Position numbers and translations under genes: made by a program
Notes under the pieces: model-generated
Told to the model about the DNA's origin: nothing
Database searches by the model: none
What the model saw: the letters and a program-made list of their open reading frames with translations, nothing else
Part shown: one piece after another, positions 1-7,964 of the stretch
Layout of the letters: every line of letters begins with the position of its first letter
How positions within the stretch are numbered: position 1 is the stretch's first letter
Assembly (NCBI GenBank): GCA_026990385.1
Contig: JALXDL010000010.1
Coordinates: 1 to 64,000, forward strand
Length of the DNA stretch: 64,000 bases
Origin: DRKI01 sp011051875
GTDB taxonomy: Bacteria; Desulfobacterota; Desulfobulbia; Desulfobulbales; Desulfobulbaceae
Direction of reading: 5' to 3'

Positions 1-1134
1 GCGCTGGACAGGGCCCTGGGGCGGGAGGTTGCCTCTGATATCGTTGCCGTGTCCGATTGCCCGTCCGTCGATTCGTCTCTGAAGGACGGCTATGCCGTGG
101 TCTCGTCGGATCTGCGGCAGGCTGCCCCGGAGGCGCCCGTTCGTCTCGGGATCCTGGGTACCCTGACCGCGGGCCAGGGGTCTTTCGCCGGCCGGGTTCG
201 ATCGGGAAGCGCGGTCCGGATCATGACCGGCGCCGCCATTCCGGCAGGTGCGGACGCGGTGCTGGCCTCGGAGTTTGCCCGCGAGGAAGATGGAGCGGTC
301 CTGGCCAGGGCCGACGCCCATCCGGGCCGTAATATCCTCCGCAAGGGGGCCGATGTCAGGGCCGGTGACGTGGTGGTCAGGTCCGGCACACTGCTCCGCG
401 CCGCCCATCTCGGCCTGTTGGCGGCGGCCGGAGCGCACACGGTCCCGGTCCATCGGCTGCCGCGGGTGGCCGTGGTCGCCACCGGCAGCGAGTTGGTCGC
501 CCCGGGCGAGCCCGTGGGGCCGGGCCGGGTGGCGGCCTCCAACATGGTGACCCTGGCAGCAGGCCTGCGCCGGGAGGGGCTTGCGGTCAGTACGGTCATC
601 CTCCGGGACAACCTGGAAGAGCTGTACAAGAGCCTTGCGCCGCTTATCGGGAAGCACGACCTGGTGCTCACCTGCGGCGGAGTCCTGGACGGGGACAGGG
701 ACTATACCATGCGGGCCATGGCCATGCTGGGCGTGGAGCCCCTTTTTACCCGTGTCCGGGTGGGACCCGGCAAGGGGACCTGCATGGGAAGGAAGGGAAC
801 GACCGTGGTCTTCAACCTGCCCGGCGGGCCGCCGTCCAACCATGTCGGTTTTCTCCTTCTCGCCCTGCCCGCGGTCCGTCGCCTGGCCGGGTATGTCGAT
901 CCTTTCGGATCCCGCCTCCACGCCCGGCTGACCCGGCCGGTCCGGGGCGGGCCCGGTTGGACCCAGGTCGTTTATGGCCGTCTCGTGACCGGCGGGACGG
1001 CCCTCGAGGTGGAACCGGTAACGGAAACCAGCAGGCTCAGGGCCATGGCCGGGGCCGACGTGCTCATCGAACTGCCGGAGGAGATCGGGGGCCTGGCCGC
1101 CGGTGCAACGGTATTGCTATGGAAAATCAGGTGA
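1..1134 (+). CDS. moeA: MoeA-type molybdopterin molybdenumtransferase, divergent (5' end outside window)
   Basis: The frame is open from base 1, so the N-terminus lies upstream. MoeA inserts molybdate or tungstate into adenylated molybdopterin in the cytoplasm. The early segment reads SSLKDGYAV, the counterpart of the usual NSAMDGYAV, and ATGSELV begins the MPT-binding (MoCF) domain. The normally conserved GGVSVGDYD loop is GGVLDGDRDY, and the LPGNPVSA loop is LPGGPPSNH, so this is a divergent paralogue. It overlaps fdhD by 16 bp, which suggests a role in formate dehydrogenase maturation, perhaps tungsten insertion (inference). Two other MoeA proteins lie at 4.7-7.9 kb. Confidence 0.88.
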   Translation, partial: ALDRALGREVASDIVAVSDCPSVDSSLKDGYAVVSSDLRQAAPEAPVRLGILGTLTAGQGSFAGRVRSGSAVRIMTGAAIPAGADAVLASEFAREEDGAVLARADAHPGRNILRKGADVRAGDVVVRSGTLLRAAHLGLLAAAGAHTVPVHRLPRVAVVATGSELVAPGEPVGPGRVAASNMVTLAAGLRREGLAVSTVILRDNLEELYKSLAPLIGKHDLVLTCGGVLDGDRDYTMRAMAMLGVEPLFTRVRVGPGKGTCMGRKGTTVVFNLPGGPPSNHVGFLLLALPAVRRLAGYVDPFGSRLHARLTRPVRGGPGWTQVVYGRLVTGGTALEVEPVTETSRLRAMAGADVLIELPEEIGGLAAGATVLLWKIR

Positions 1135-1886
1135 CCCTGGTACAGAAGACCGTGGTGCTCACGCCGGACGGGGCCACGGAGCGGCAGGAGTGTCTGGCCA
1201 TCGAGGAACCCTATACCGTGGCCCTCAACGACCGGGAGATCGGCACCTCCATGGTCCTGGCAACGGCCCTGGAGGAGTTCGGGGCCGGCTTTCTCTTCGG
1301 CCAGGGCTATATCACGGAGCCGGGCCAGGTGCGGGAGGTGCTGGTCTGTCCCGAGGGCAGGATATCGGTGCACGCGGACGTGGAAGAGGGGATGGAACCC
1401 CGGGAGGTGATCATCACCTCGGGCTGCGGCGGCACCGGCCGTATCTCGCGGGAGATGCTGGAAGGCGCCTTCGAGCCCCTGGCCGAGTGTACCATCACCT
1501 TTGCCGAGATCCGGGCCTTTATCCGCCAGGTCCTGCAGGCCTCCCCGCTCGGCCTCGAGACTCACTGCGTGCACGGCTGCGGCTTCTGGGCCGACGGCCG
1601 CCTCCAGGCCCATTACGAGGACGTGGGAAGACACAATGCCGTGGACAAGGTGATCGGCGCCATCCTCCTGGGACGGTTCTCGCCCCGTGGCGCCATCTAC
1701 ACCACGGGCCGGCTGACCTCGGACATGGTGCTCAAGTGCGCCCGGATCGGGATCCCCATTGTCATGTCCCGCACCGCGCCCTCATCACTGGGCCTGGCCA
1801 TCGCCCGCCGGGCCGGGCTCACCCTGGCCGCCTATGCGCGGCCGGAGCGGCTCAATGTCTTCCACGCCCCGGAGCGGATCGTGTGA
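1119..1886 (+). CDS. fdhD: FdhD, formate dehydrogenase accessory sulfurtransferase
   Basis: 255 residues, close to the family norm. FdhD relays sulfur from a cysteine desulfurase to the Mo/W-bisMGD cofactor of formate dehydrogenase. The diagnostic EDVGRHNAVDKVIG segment is present, as is the TTGRLTSDMVLKCARIGIP region. The mobile-loop motif is GCGGTG instead of GCGxCG, so only the first of the two loop cysteines of the E. coli protein is kept. Start ATG 1119 was chosen because it gives MENQVTLV and a normal length; longer in-frame extensions run through moeA. Co-transcription with the upstream moeA is implied by the overlap. Confidence 0.93.
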   Translation: MENQVTLVQKTVVLTPDGATERQECLAIEEPYTVALNDREIGTSMVLATALEEFGAGFLFGQGYITEPGQVREVLVCPEGRISVHADVEEGMEPREVIITSGCGGTGRISREMLEGAFEPLAECTITFAEIRAFIRQVLQASPLGLETHCVHGCGFWADGRLQAHYEDVGRHNAVDKVIGAILLGRFSPRGAIYTTGRLTSDMVLKCARIGIPIVMSRTAPSSLGLAIARRAGLTLAAYARPERLNVFHAPERIV

Positions 1887-2004
1887 CTGTAGTCATTGAC
1901 ACTCAGGGATGATGCCGGGGTGGTGGCACCTTGTCTCCGCATGGTCGCGCCGGCCCGCATGGAGGGCCTATGGCGAGCCGGCCCGCCCGGAGTCGACGCC
2001 TACC

Positions 2005-2051
2005 TGCACAGACACGGAGCACCTGTGCCGACCAACAGTTTTGAGGATGTG
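2005..2051 (+). repeat. 47-bp interspersed repeat, copy A
   Basis: Matches 55516-55562 in the same orientation at about 40 of 47 positions without gaps. Both copies contain a GCACAG-N11-CTGTGC inverted repeat followed by CAGTTTTGAGGATGTG. In one frame both read as PVPT(N/D)SFEDV with conservative changes. It lies just beyond the 3' end of the histidine kinase gene. Function unknown. Confidence 0.75.
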
Positions 2052-2081
2052 AAAACGACGGGTTATTACTCCTGTGATCTG

Positions 2082-3203
2082 TTACGCTGTCTCCGGGATG
2101 GGGACCGGCCCGCCGTTCTGCAGCGTGGCCAGGTGGGTGGGAAAGGTCAACTCGACCCTGGTGCCCACGCCCGGCGTGCTCCTGATCCGGATGTCGCCCC
2201 GGTGTTCGTGAATGATCTGGCGCACGTAGGGCAGGCCGAGACCGGTTGCCCCTTCCTTGGTGCTGTAGAAGGGCTCGAAGATGTGCTCCAGTACCTCGCC
2301 CGGGATCCCGGGTCCGTTGTCCTCGATGCAGACCCTGGCCCCGCTCTCGGTCTGGTCGACGGTGACCCTGATGCGGGTCTTTTCGCCGCAGGCCTCGATG
2401 GCGTTGCGCAGGAGATGGAGCAGCGCCACCTTCAGGTACTGCTGGTTGCCATAGAGTGGTAGGGGATTGGGGGCGGCCGTGAAGAGAATATCGATTTTTT
2501 TCTGCTCCGCCTCGTGGCGGACGATCTCCAGGGCGTCGTGCACCAGGCTGTTGAGTTCGATGGTGCTGAAGTGGTTGTCGAGCTGTACCTGCAGGTTTTC
2601 AAAGCCCTTGACCAGGTGTTCGAGCTGGCGGACCTGGTCCAGGACCGCGTCCCGGACCTTGCGGTCGCGGGGCGAGGGTTCGGCGTCCTGGCAGAGATGC
2701 TTGAGCAGGCCGCCGATGACCATGACAGGGTTGCGGATACCGTGCGCGATCTGGAGGGCCATCTCCGCCTTGGTCCGGTCCGAGACCACGGCCTCGATAT
2801 CCCGGTTCAGCTCCAGGAGCTGACTGGAGGTCTTTTCGATCTTGATCCGGTCCCGGGTCATCCGGTTCATGATGGTGAGGATATCGCGGAAAAAGATGGT
2901 GACCGCGAAGATGACCACGAAGGTGATGGAGTTGAGACCGCCGCTCACCGGTGCGATTCGGTGCCACAGTGTGCCATGCCCAGAAAAGAGGAGCACGTAC
3001 TTGACCAGGTGTCCCAGGGCCCGGAACAGGCAGAAGACAAAAATGGCCGAGATCAGCCACAGCAGGTAGGTGTTGAGGGCGTTTTCCCGGTCCCGCCGGT
3101 AGAGCCTGAACACGAGCCGCATGCTGGCGGCCGACAGCGCCACCATGGCGATGGAACCGGCGATATCGAAGTACCAGAACGGGTAGAGGGAGATCTGCTG
3201 CAT
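2082..3203 (-). CDS. Membrane-bound sensor histidine kinase, orphan
   Basis: About 373 residues. The N-terminus holds about three or four membrane segments with no recognisable periplasmic sensor domain. A coiled linker leads to an H-box with AHGIRNP (phospho-acceptor His), then an N-box LRNAIEA, G1 box EDNGPGIP, F box FEPFYSTKEG and G2 box GATGLGLPYV, so the ATPase is intact. Its signal is probably membrane-borne. No response regulator is adjacent. The preferred start is ATG 3203 with an AGGA-type site upstream; an in-frame GTG at 3224 would add seven residues. Confidence 0.88.
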   Translation of the reverse strand: MQQISLYPFWYFDIAGSIAMVALSAASMRLVFRLYRRDRENALNTYLLWLISAIFVFCLFRALGHLVKYVLLFSGHGTLWHRIAPVSGGLNSITFVVIFAVTIFFRDILTIMNRMTRDRIKIEKTSSQLLELNRDIEAVVSDRTKAEMALQIAHGIRNPVMVIGGLLKHLCQDAEPSPRDRKVRDAVLDQVRQLEHLVKGFENLQVQLDNHFSTIELNSLVHDALEIVRHEAEQKKIDILFTAAPNPLPLYGNQQYLKVALLHLLRNAIEACGEKTRIRVTVDQTESGARVCIEDNGPGIPGEVLEHIFEPFYSTKEGATGLGLPYVRQIIHEHRGDIRIRSTPGVGTRVELTFPTHLATLQNGGPVPIPETA

Positions 3204-3267
3204 CGCTGCATCCTGTGGTCGCACGGCCGGACAGTGACCGGATTTTCTGAAGCTGTTATATTACGGC

Positions 3268-4212
3268 ATGGATAGAAAAAGGCAACGATCCTTTGCCGCC
3301 GCCCCGGCGGAGCACACCGGCAGACCGGCGGCCGATCCGGACCGGATCAGGCAGTGGGTGGAGTACCTGGCCCTGGAGATCGGCCGGCGGCCACAGCAGC
3401 GGCCGGACCTGCTGCGCCGGGTGGCCGACCGCCTGGCCGGGACCTTTGCCGGCCTGGGATACGAGGTGTTTCTCCAGCCGGTTCCGGCCTCTGCCGCACC
3501 CCTCTACAACGTGGTTACCTGCGCCTCCGGCCGGGAGCCCATGGGGGACGGCGGCAGGCAACTGGTGGTCGGCGCCCATTACGATACGGTTTCGGGCTCG
3601 CCCGGCGCCGATGACAACGCCAGCGGTGTCGCAGGTCTGATGGAGCTGGCCCGCCTGCTGGCACCTTCTGTTCCCTCTTCCCTGCGCCTGGTGGCCTTCT
3701 GTCCCGAAGAGCCGCCCGCCTTCCGGACCGCCCGGATGGGCAGCCTGGTCCATGCCCGCAGTCTGAAGAAGCGGCGGCAGCGGCTCCTGGGCATGATCTG
3801 CCTGGAGATGATTGGCTATTTTTCAGATCGGCCCGGGAGCCAGTCCTTTCCCCTGGCCTTCATGGACCGGATCTATCCGGACACCGGCAACTTCATCGCC
3901 TTGGTCGGCAACCTCCGCTCCCGCGGCTGGACCCGCCGGGTGGAGGAGGCCTTTGTCACCGGTACCGATCTGCCGGTGGAGCGGCTGAACGGTCCGGCCC
4001 TGCTGGTTTCCGGCATCGATTTCTCTGACCACTGGTCCTATGGCCGCTGCGGCTATCCGGCGCTTATGGTCACCGATACCGCCTTTTACCGCAATCCCCA
4101 TTATCACCGGTTTTCCGACCTGCCCGCCACCCTGGACTACCGGCGCTGCGCCATGGTGGTGGACGGCCTGGCCGCCGCTGTCAGGGTACTGGCAGGAACC
4201 GCCTCACCGTGA
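3268..4212 (+). CDS. M28-family zinc aminopeptidase-like protein
   Basis: 314 residues with the M28 fold signature. VVGAHYDTV supplies His104, GADDNASG supplies the bridging Asp (115 or 116), CPEEPP holds the catalytic/metal Glu pair (147/148), and a late His/Asp region includes SGIDFSDHW and NPHYHRFSD. No signal peptide is evident, so a cytoplasmic location is likely unless exported by another route. M28 enzymes remove N-terminal residues from peptides; the substrate is not deducible. It is divergent from the kinase at 2.1-3.2 kb and overlaps the convergent membrane-protein gene by 9 bp at its 3' end. Confidence 0.85.
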   Translation: MDRKRQRSFAAAPAEHTGRPAADPDRIRQWVEYLALEIGRRPQQRPDLLRRVADRLAGTFAGLGYEVFLQPVPASAAPLYNVVTCASGREPMGDGGRQLVVGAHYDTVSGSPGADDNASGVAGLMELARLLAPSVPSSLRLVAFCPEEPPAFRTARMGSLVHARSLKKRRQRLLGMICLEMIGYFSDRPGSQSFPLAFMDRIYPDTGNFIALVGNLRSRGWTRRVEEAFVTGTDLPVERLNGPALLVSGIDFSDHWSYGRCGYPALMVTDTAFYRNPHYHRFSDLPATLDYRRCAMVVDGLAAAVRVLAGTASP

Positions 4213-4716
4213 GCCCACCTGCTCCTCCGGTTTGATCGGCCCCGAGGCCAGCATGTGGCGCAGGCCAAGATAGATCAGGAGCAGGGCCGGCACGCAGATC
4301 AGGTGGTCCATCCTGAACAGGCAGTAGAGGTAGTCGATCCCGGAATTCAGGACCAGGATCGATCGCAGTCCTCTGTCGTCGGCAAGGAAGTGGTCCGCCG
4401 GAATGGCGACGTCAATGACATGGGCGATAAAGGCCCAGATGTTCCAGAGAAAGAGCAGGAGCGCGCCCCATGACATGAGGCGCCAGCCTGGCTTGCCGGC
4501 CAGCCTGGAATTGCGGATGACCTGGAAGGTGAAGCCCAGCATGGCCAGGGCATAGAGGATGTGTCCGATCTCGTGCACGTAGAGGCCCTCGGGCTCTCCG
4601 TGCGCCTGGATGGCCAGGGCAGGCACGCTGTCGCAGAGAAGGAGCAGGCAGGTCCCGGCCAGGGCCAGGGAGATGCGAATGGATCGGTGGCGCAAGACAC
4701 GGCCCTGTTGCGGCAT
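4204..4716 (-). CDS. Small multi-spanning membrane protein, family not recognised
   Basis: 170 residues. A signal-anchor-like N-terminus (residues 13-36) is followed by about three hydrophobic segments. A HEIGH motif near residue 48 and scattered His/Asp in the loops might bind a metal or haem, but this is only a suggestion. It is the last gene of the minus-strand Moco-related run, 12 bp after the MoeA-PBP fusion. The start at 4716 has an AGGAG site. I do not recognise the family. Confidence 0.75.
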   Translation of the reverse strand: MPQQGRVLRHRSIRISLALAGTCLLLLCDSVPALAIQAHGEPEGLYVHEIGHILYALAMLGFTFQVIRNSRLAGKPGWRLMSWGALLLFLWNIWAFIAHVIDVAIPADHFLADDRGLRSILVLNSGIDYLYCLFRMDHLICVPALLLIYLGLRHMLASGPIKPEEQVGSR

Positions 4717-4728
4717 GGCTTTCTCCTG

Positions 4729-6657
4729 TCAGTCGATGGTGATCCGCTGGCCGGTCTCCCGGCAGGAATAGCCGCCCATTTTTTCCACCGTCTGCCGGAA
4801 AGGAGCGGCATTGATGATCTCGAGCAGGGCGCGGATCATGGGCAGGTCCAGGAAATCCGCCGGGATGAGCAGGTCGTAGCGTTCCTCGGTGACCGGTACA
4901 AAGTCCAGGTCCAGGGCCCTGGCCGCGGCCAGGATGCCCAGGCCGGCGTCGGCCTTGCCCGAGAGCACGGCCACGGCCACGGCCATGTGGGTGTATTCTT
5001 CGGCGGCATAACCGTTGATCCGGTCGCTGTCCAGGCCGTGCTTTTCCAGTCTGCAGTCCAGCAGGACCCGGGTGCCGGAGCCGGCCTGGCGGTTGATGAA
5101 GGTCACATCGTCGCGCAGGAGGTCCCCGATGGCGCGGATCTGTTTCGGGTTGCCGCGCCGGACCATGAATCCCTGCTGGCGGTGGACCAGGGTGATCAGG
5201 GCGATATCGCGGCCGGGCAGGTAGCGGCGGACATAGCTGGTATTGTAGGTTCCGCTTTCCGGGTCGAGCAGGTGGGAGCCGGCGATGTGGGTCATGTTGT
5301 CGCGCACGGCCATGATCCCGCCCAGCGACCCGACATGGGTCGAGGCCAGGGGATAGCTCGGGGTGCGCCGCTTGAGGAAGTCGTGCAGCAGGTCCAGGCA
5401 GAGGTCATGGCTGCCGGTGCAGAGGATTGTCTTGTTTATCTCGGCCAGGGGCCGCAGCAGTTCCACCGCCACCCGGCTGGAACGCGTCTCGCCCTCCGAG
5501 GATGCGCTGATCCGGAGCATGGAGTTGGCGCGGGTGAGGGTGGTGATGGCGCCGGCGCCCTTTTTCAGGGGCAGGGTGACGAACTCGTCCCTGATGCGAC
5601 CGGTGATCATGCGCCGGAACTCTTCGATTCCGGCCCTGGATGGCAGGTCGCGGGCCAGGCGGGCGGTGATGCGCGCCGGTTCGGCGGGCTCGGCGCCCTG
5701 CATCCGGGCCAGCAGCGGCAGCACGAACTGCTCGAACGAGAGAATGGCCGAGACCGGGTACCCGGGATTGCCCACCACCGGCTTGTTGTCGATCACGCCC
5801 AGGATGGTGGGCTTGCCTGGCATCATGGTCACGCCGTGTACCAGGACCTCGCCCAGCTCGGCGATGATCTCGGCGGTGTAGTCGGCGCTGCCGGCCGAGG
5901 AACCGGCATTGATGACCACCAGGTCAGCCGGGCCCCGGACCGCCGCCAGCAGGTGTTGTTTGATCTCGTCGTACTCGTCGGCAATAATCGGCGTCACCTC
6001 GGCCACGGCGCCGGCCTCCGCGGCCAGGCAGGCCAGGACCGCGGAGTTGGACTCGATGGTCCTGCCGGCCGGGGGCGGGGCGCCGGACGGGTCCGGTTCC
6101 ACCAGCTCGCTGCCCGTGGGGATGATGGTGATCCTCGGCCGCCGGCGCACCAGTACCGTGGAGCAGCCGGCGGTGAGCAGGGCCGCCACGTCGGCCGGCG
6201 TGATCCGGTGGCTGGTGGGAAAGAGAAGTTCCGTGGCCACGATGTCCTCGCCCACCTTGCGCACGTGCTGCCACGGGTAGACCGGGCTGCGGATTATGGC
6301 CTGGCGGCCGTCCGCGCTCATGAGCACGTGCTCGATCATGATCACCGCGTCCTTGTCCCCGGGCAGCGGGTGGCCGGTGTTGATGGGCACGGCCTGGCCG
6401 CCGGCGATATCCAGGGTCAGGGGGGTGTCGTCCGAGGCGCCGAAGGTGTCCTCGGCGCTGACGGCCAGCCCGTCCATGGCCGCGGAGTGGAACGAGGGCG
6501 ACGAGAGCCGCGCCACCACCGGCCTGGCCGTGATCCGGCCGGCCGCCCGGCGGGAGTCGATCTCTTCCTCTTCGGTGAGACAACCGGAAAAACGGGACCA
6601 GAAGAGACGCTGCGCCTCCTCCAGGGTCTGCATGTTGAGATAGATCTTGCGTTGCAT
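4729..6657 (-). CDS. MoeA fused to a periplasmic-binding-like (ModA/TupA-like) domain
   Basis: 642 residues. Residues 1 to about 410 are a MoeA insertase: SAAMDGLAV, PTGSELVEPD, an INAGSSAGSADY loop and a GNPGYPVSA loop. Residues from about 415 to the end resemble the PBP-like domain PF12727, with GSHDLCLD, LLDPESGTYN, VNRQAGSGTR-type (here INRQAGSGTR) and AAEEYTHMAVA. In other proteins this domain binds an oxyanion or cofactor. The fusion may couple metal sensing or delivery to insertion (inference). It follows moeA after 34 bp. ATG 6657 was chosen because upstream residues are the shadow of moeA. Confidence 0.9.
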   Translation of the reverse strand: MQRKIYLNMQTLEEAQRLFWSRFSGCLTEEEEIDSRRAAGRITARPVVARLSSPSFHSAAMDGLAVSAEDTFGASDDTPLTLDIAGGQAVPINTGHPLPGDKDAVIMIEHVLMSADGRQAIIRSPVYPWQHVRKVGEDIVATELLFPTSHRITPADVAALLTAGCSTVLVRRRPRITIIPTGSELVEPDPSGAPPPAGRTIESNSAVLACLAAEAGAVAEVTPIIADEYDEIKQHLLAAVRGPADLVVINAGSSAGSADYTAEIIAELGEVLVHGVTMMPGKPTILGVIDNKPVVGNPGYPVSAILSFEQFVLPLLARMQGAEPAEPARITARLARDLPSRAGIEEFRRMITGRIRDEFVTLPLKKGAGAITTLTRANSMLRISASSEGETRSSRVAVELLRPLAEINKTILCTGSHDLCLDLLHDFLKRRTPSYPLASTHVGSLGGIMAVRDNMTHIAGSHLLDPESGTYNTSYVRRYLPGRDIALITLVHRQQGFMVRRGNPKQIRAIGDLLRDDVTFINRQAGSGTRVLLDCRLEKHGLDSDRINGYAAEEYTHMAVAVAVLSGKADAGLGILAAARALDLDFVPVTEERYDLLIPADFLDLPMIRALLEIINAAPFRQTVEKMGGYSCRETGQRITID

Positions 6658-6691
6658 GGCTCCGGGAATCAGGGGAAAGTGGTTGGATGGC

Positions 6692-7927
6692 TCACGGCAG
6701 GAGCAGGACCGGCGCCGCGCTGCCTGCATCCAGCCCCTCCACGTCGCGGCCGATGACCAGCAGGCCGTCGGCCCGGACCAGGGGCCGGAGCAGGCCGGAG
6801 CGGCCATAGACCGGTGTTGCCACCGGATCGCCTTCCGCTGTCCGGCTCAAGGAGACCCGCACGTATTCCTCGCGGCCGATGGCCGAGGGAATAGGCTGGC
6901 CGGTGACCGCCCTGATCCTGACCAGGCCGGAATCGGTGCCGGACCCGGAAAATCGCCTGATCAGGGGGCGGACAAAGAGATAGAAGACCACCATTGCCGA
7001 GGCCACGTGGCCGGGCAAGCCGAACACGGCCCGGTTGCCGGCCCGGGCCAGGATGGTGGGCTTGCCCGGCCGGATGGCCACGCCGTGCGCCAGCAGTTCG
7101 CCGCCCTCGATCCCCTCCAGGACCTGGAGGGTGAAGTCGCGTCTTCCCACCGAGCTGCCCCCCGAGAGCAGCACCATGTCCGATTCGGCCAGGGCACGGT
7201 CGCAGGCCGCCTGCATGGTCTCGAGGTCGTCCTTGATGATGCCGTGGCAGGTCGGTATGGCGCCCGTCTCCCGGACCAGGCTGGCCAGGGTGGTGGAGTT
7301 GATGTCCCTGATCCGGCCGGGACCGGGCTCCTGGTCCGGCGGCACCAGTTCGTCGCCGGTGGAGATGATGGCCACCCGGGGCTGCCGGAAGACCGGGATC
7401 TCTGTAATACCCAGGCCCGCGAGCACGCCCAGGTCCTGGGGGCGCAGCCGGTGGCCGCGGGTGAGAACCGCCTCGCCGCTCCCGAAATCCTCGCCGGTCC
7501 GGATCACGTTCTCGCCCGGGGCCACGGGCCGGAATATCTCCACGGTCCGGTCGTCAAGCTGGTGGCTGTATTCCACCATCACCACGGCGTCGCCTCCCTC
7601 CGGCAGCTCGCCGCCGGTCCAGATGCGGGCGGTCTGGCCCGGCTGCAGGACGATGTCGCGGCCCGGGCTGCCCATGGCGATCTCGCCGGTCACGTTGAGC
7701 AGGGCGGGCTCGGACTCGGAACAGCCAAAGGTGTCCCGGGCCCGGACCGCGTAACCGTCCATGGTGGAGCGGGAAAAGGGTGGCAGCGGCCCGGGGGCGC
7801 TGATGTCAGTGGCCAGGACCCGGCCCAGTCCCTCATCCAGGGCCACGGTCCCGGTCTCGAGGGGATCGAAGCGGTCCAGGAGCGAGAGCAACTCGCCCGG
7901 GCTGATCAGTTGGAAAAAACCCTTCAT
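6692..7927 (-). CDS. moeA: MoeA, molybdopterin molybdenumtransferase
   Basis: 411 residues, full family length. It carries the canonical motifs STMDGYAV, STGDELVPP, SGGSSVGRRDF, PGKPTILA and GLPGHVASA, so this is the most standard of the three MoeA copies here. It catalyses AMP-dependent metal insertion into MPT. It sits between UPF0210 (37 bp upstream) and the MoeA-PBP fusion (34 bp downstream), so it is probably co-transcribed. The first and third copies differ at the MPT loop, suggesting division of labour between Mo and W or between target enzymes. Confidence 0.93.
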   Translation of the reverse strand: MKGFFQLISPGELLSLLDRFDPLETGTVALDEGLGRVLATDISAPGPLPPFSRSTMDGYAVRARDTFGCSESEPALLNVTGEIAMGSPGRDIVLQPGQTARIWTGGELPEGGDAVVMVEYSHQLDDRTVEIFRPVAPGENVIRTGEDFGSGEAVLTRGHRLRPQDLGVLAGLGITEIPVFRQPRVAIISTGDELVPPDQEPGPGRIRDINSTTLASLVRETGAIPTCHGIIKDDLETMQAACDRALAESDMVLLSGGSSVGRRDFTLQVLEGIEGGELLAHGVAIRPGKPTILARAGNRAVFGLPGHVASAMVVFYLFVRPLIRRFSGSGTDSGLVRIRAVTGQPIPSAIGREEYVRVSLSRTAEGDPVATPVYGRSGLLRPLVRADGLLVIGRDVEGLDAGSAAPVLLLP

Positions 7928-7964
7928 GGTCGTGTCGCGCCAGGTGTGAGGTTGTCAGGGCGGC

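Noticed and set aside
4561..6756. A 731-codon open frame antisense to the MoeA-PBP gene
   Set aside because: Composition is that of a GC-rich shadow frame (Gly, Ala, His, Gln, Asp), with no family motif; the minus-strand MoeA assignment is certain.
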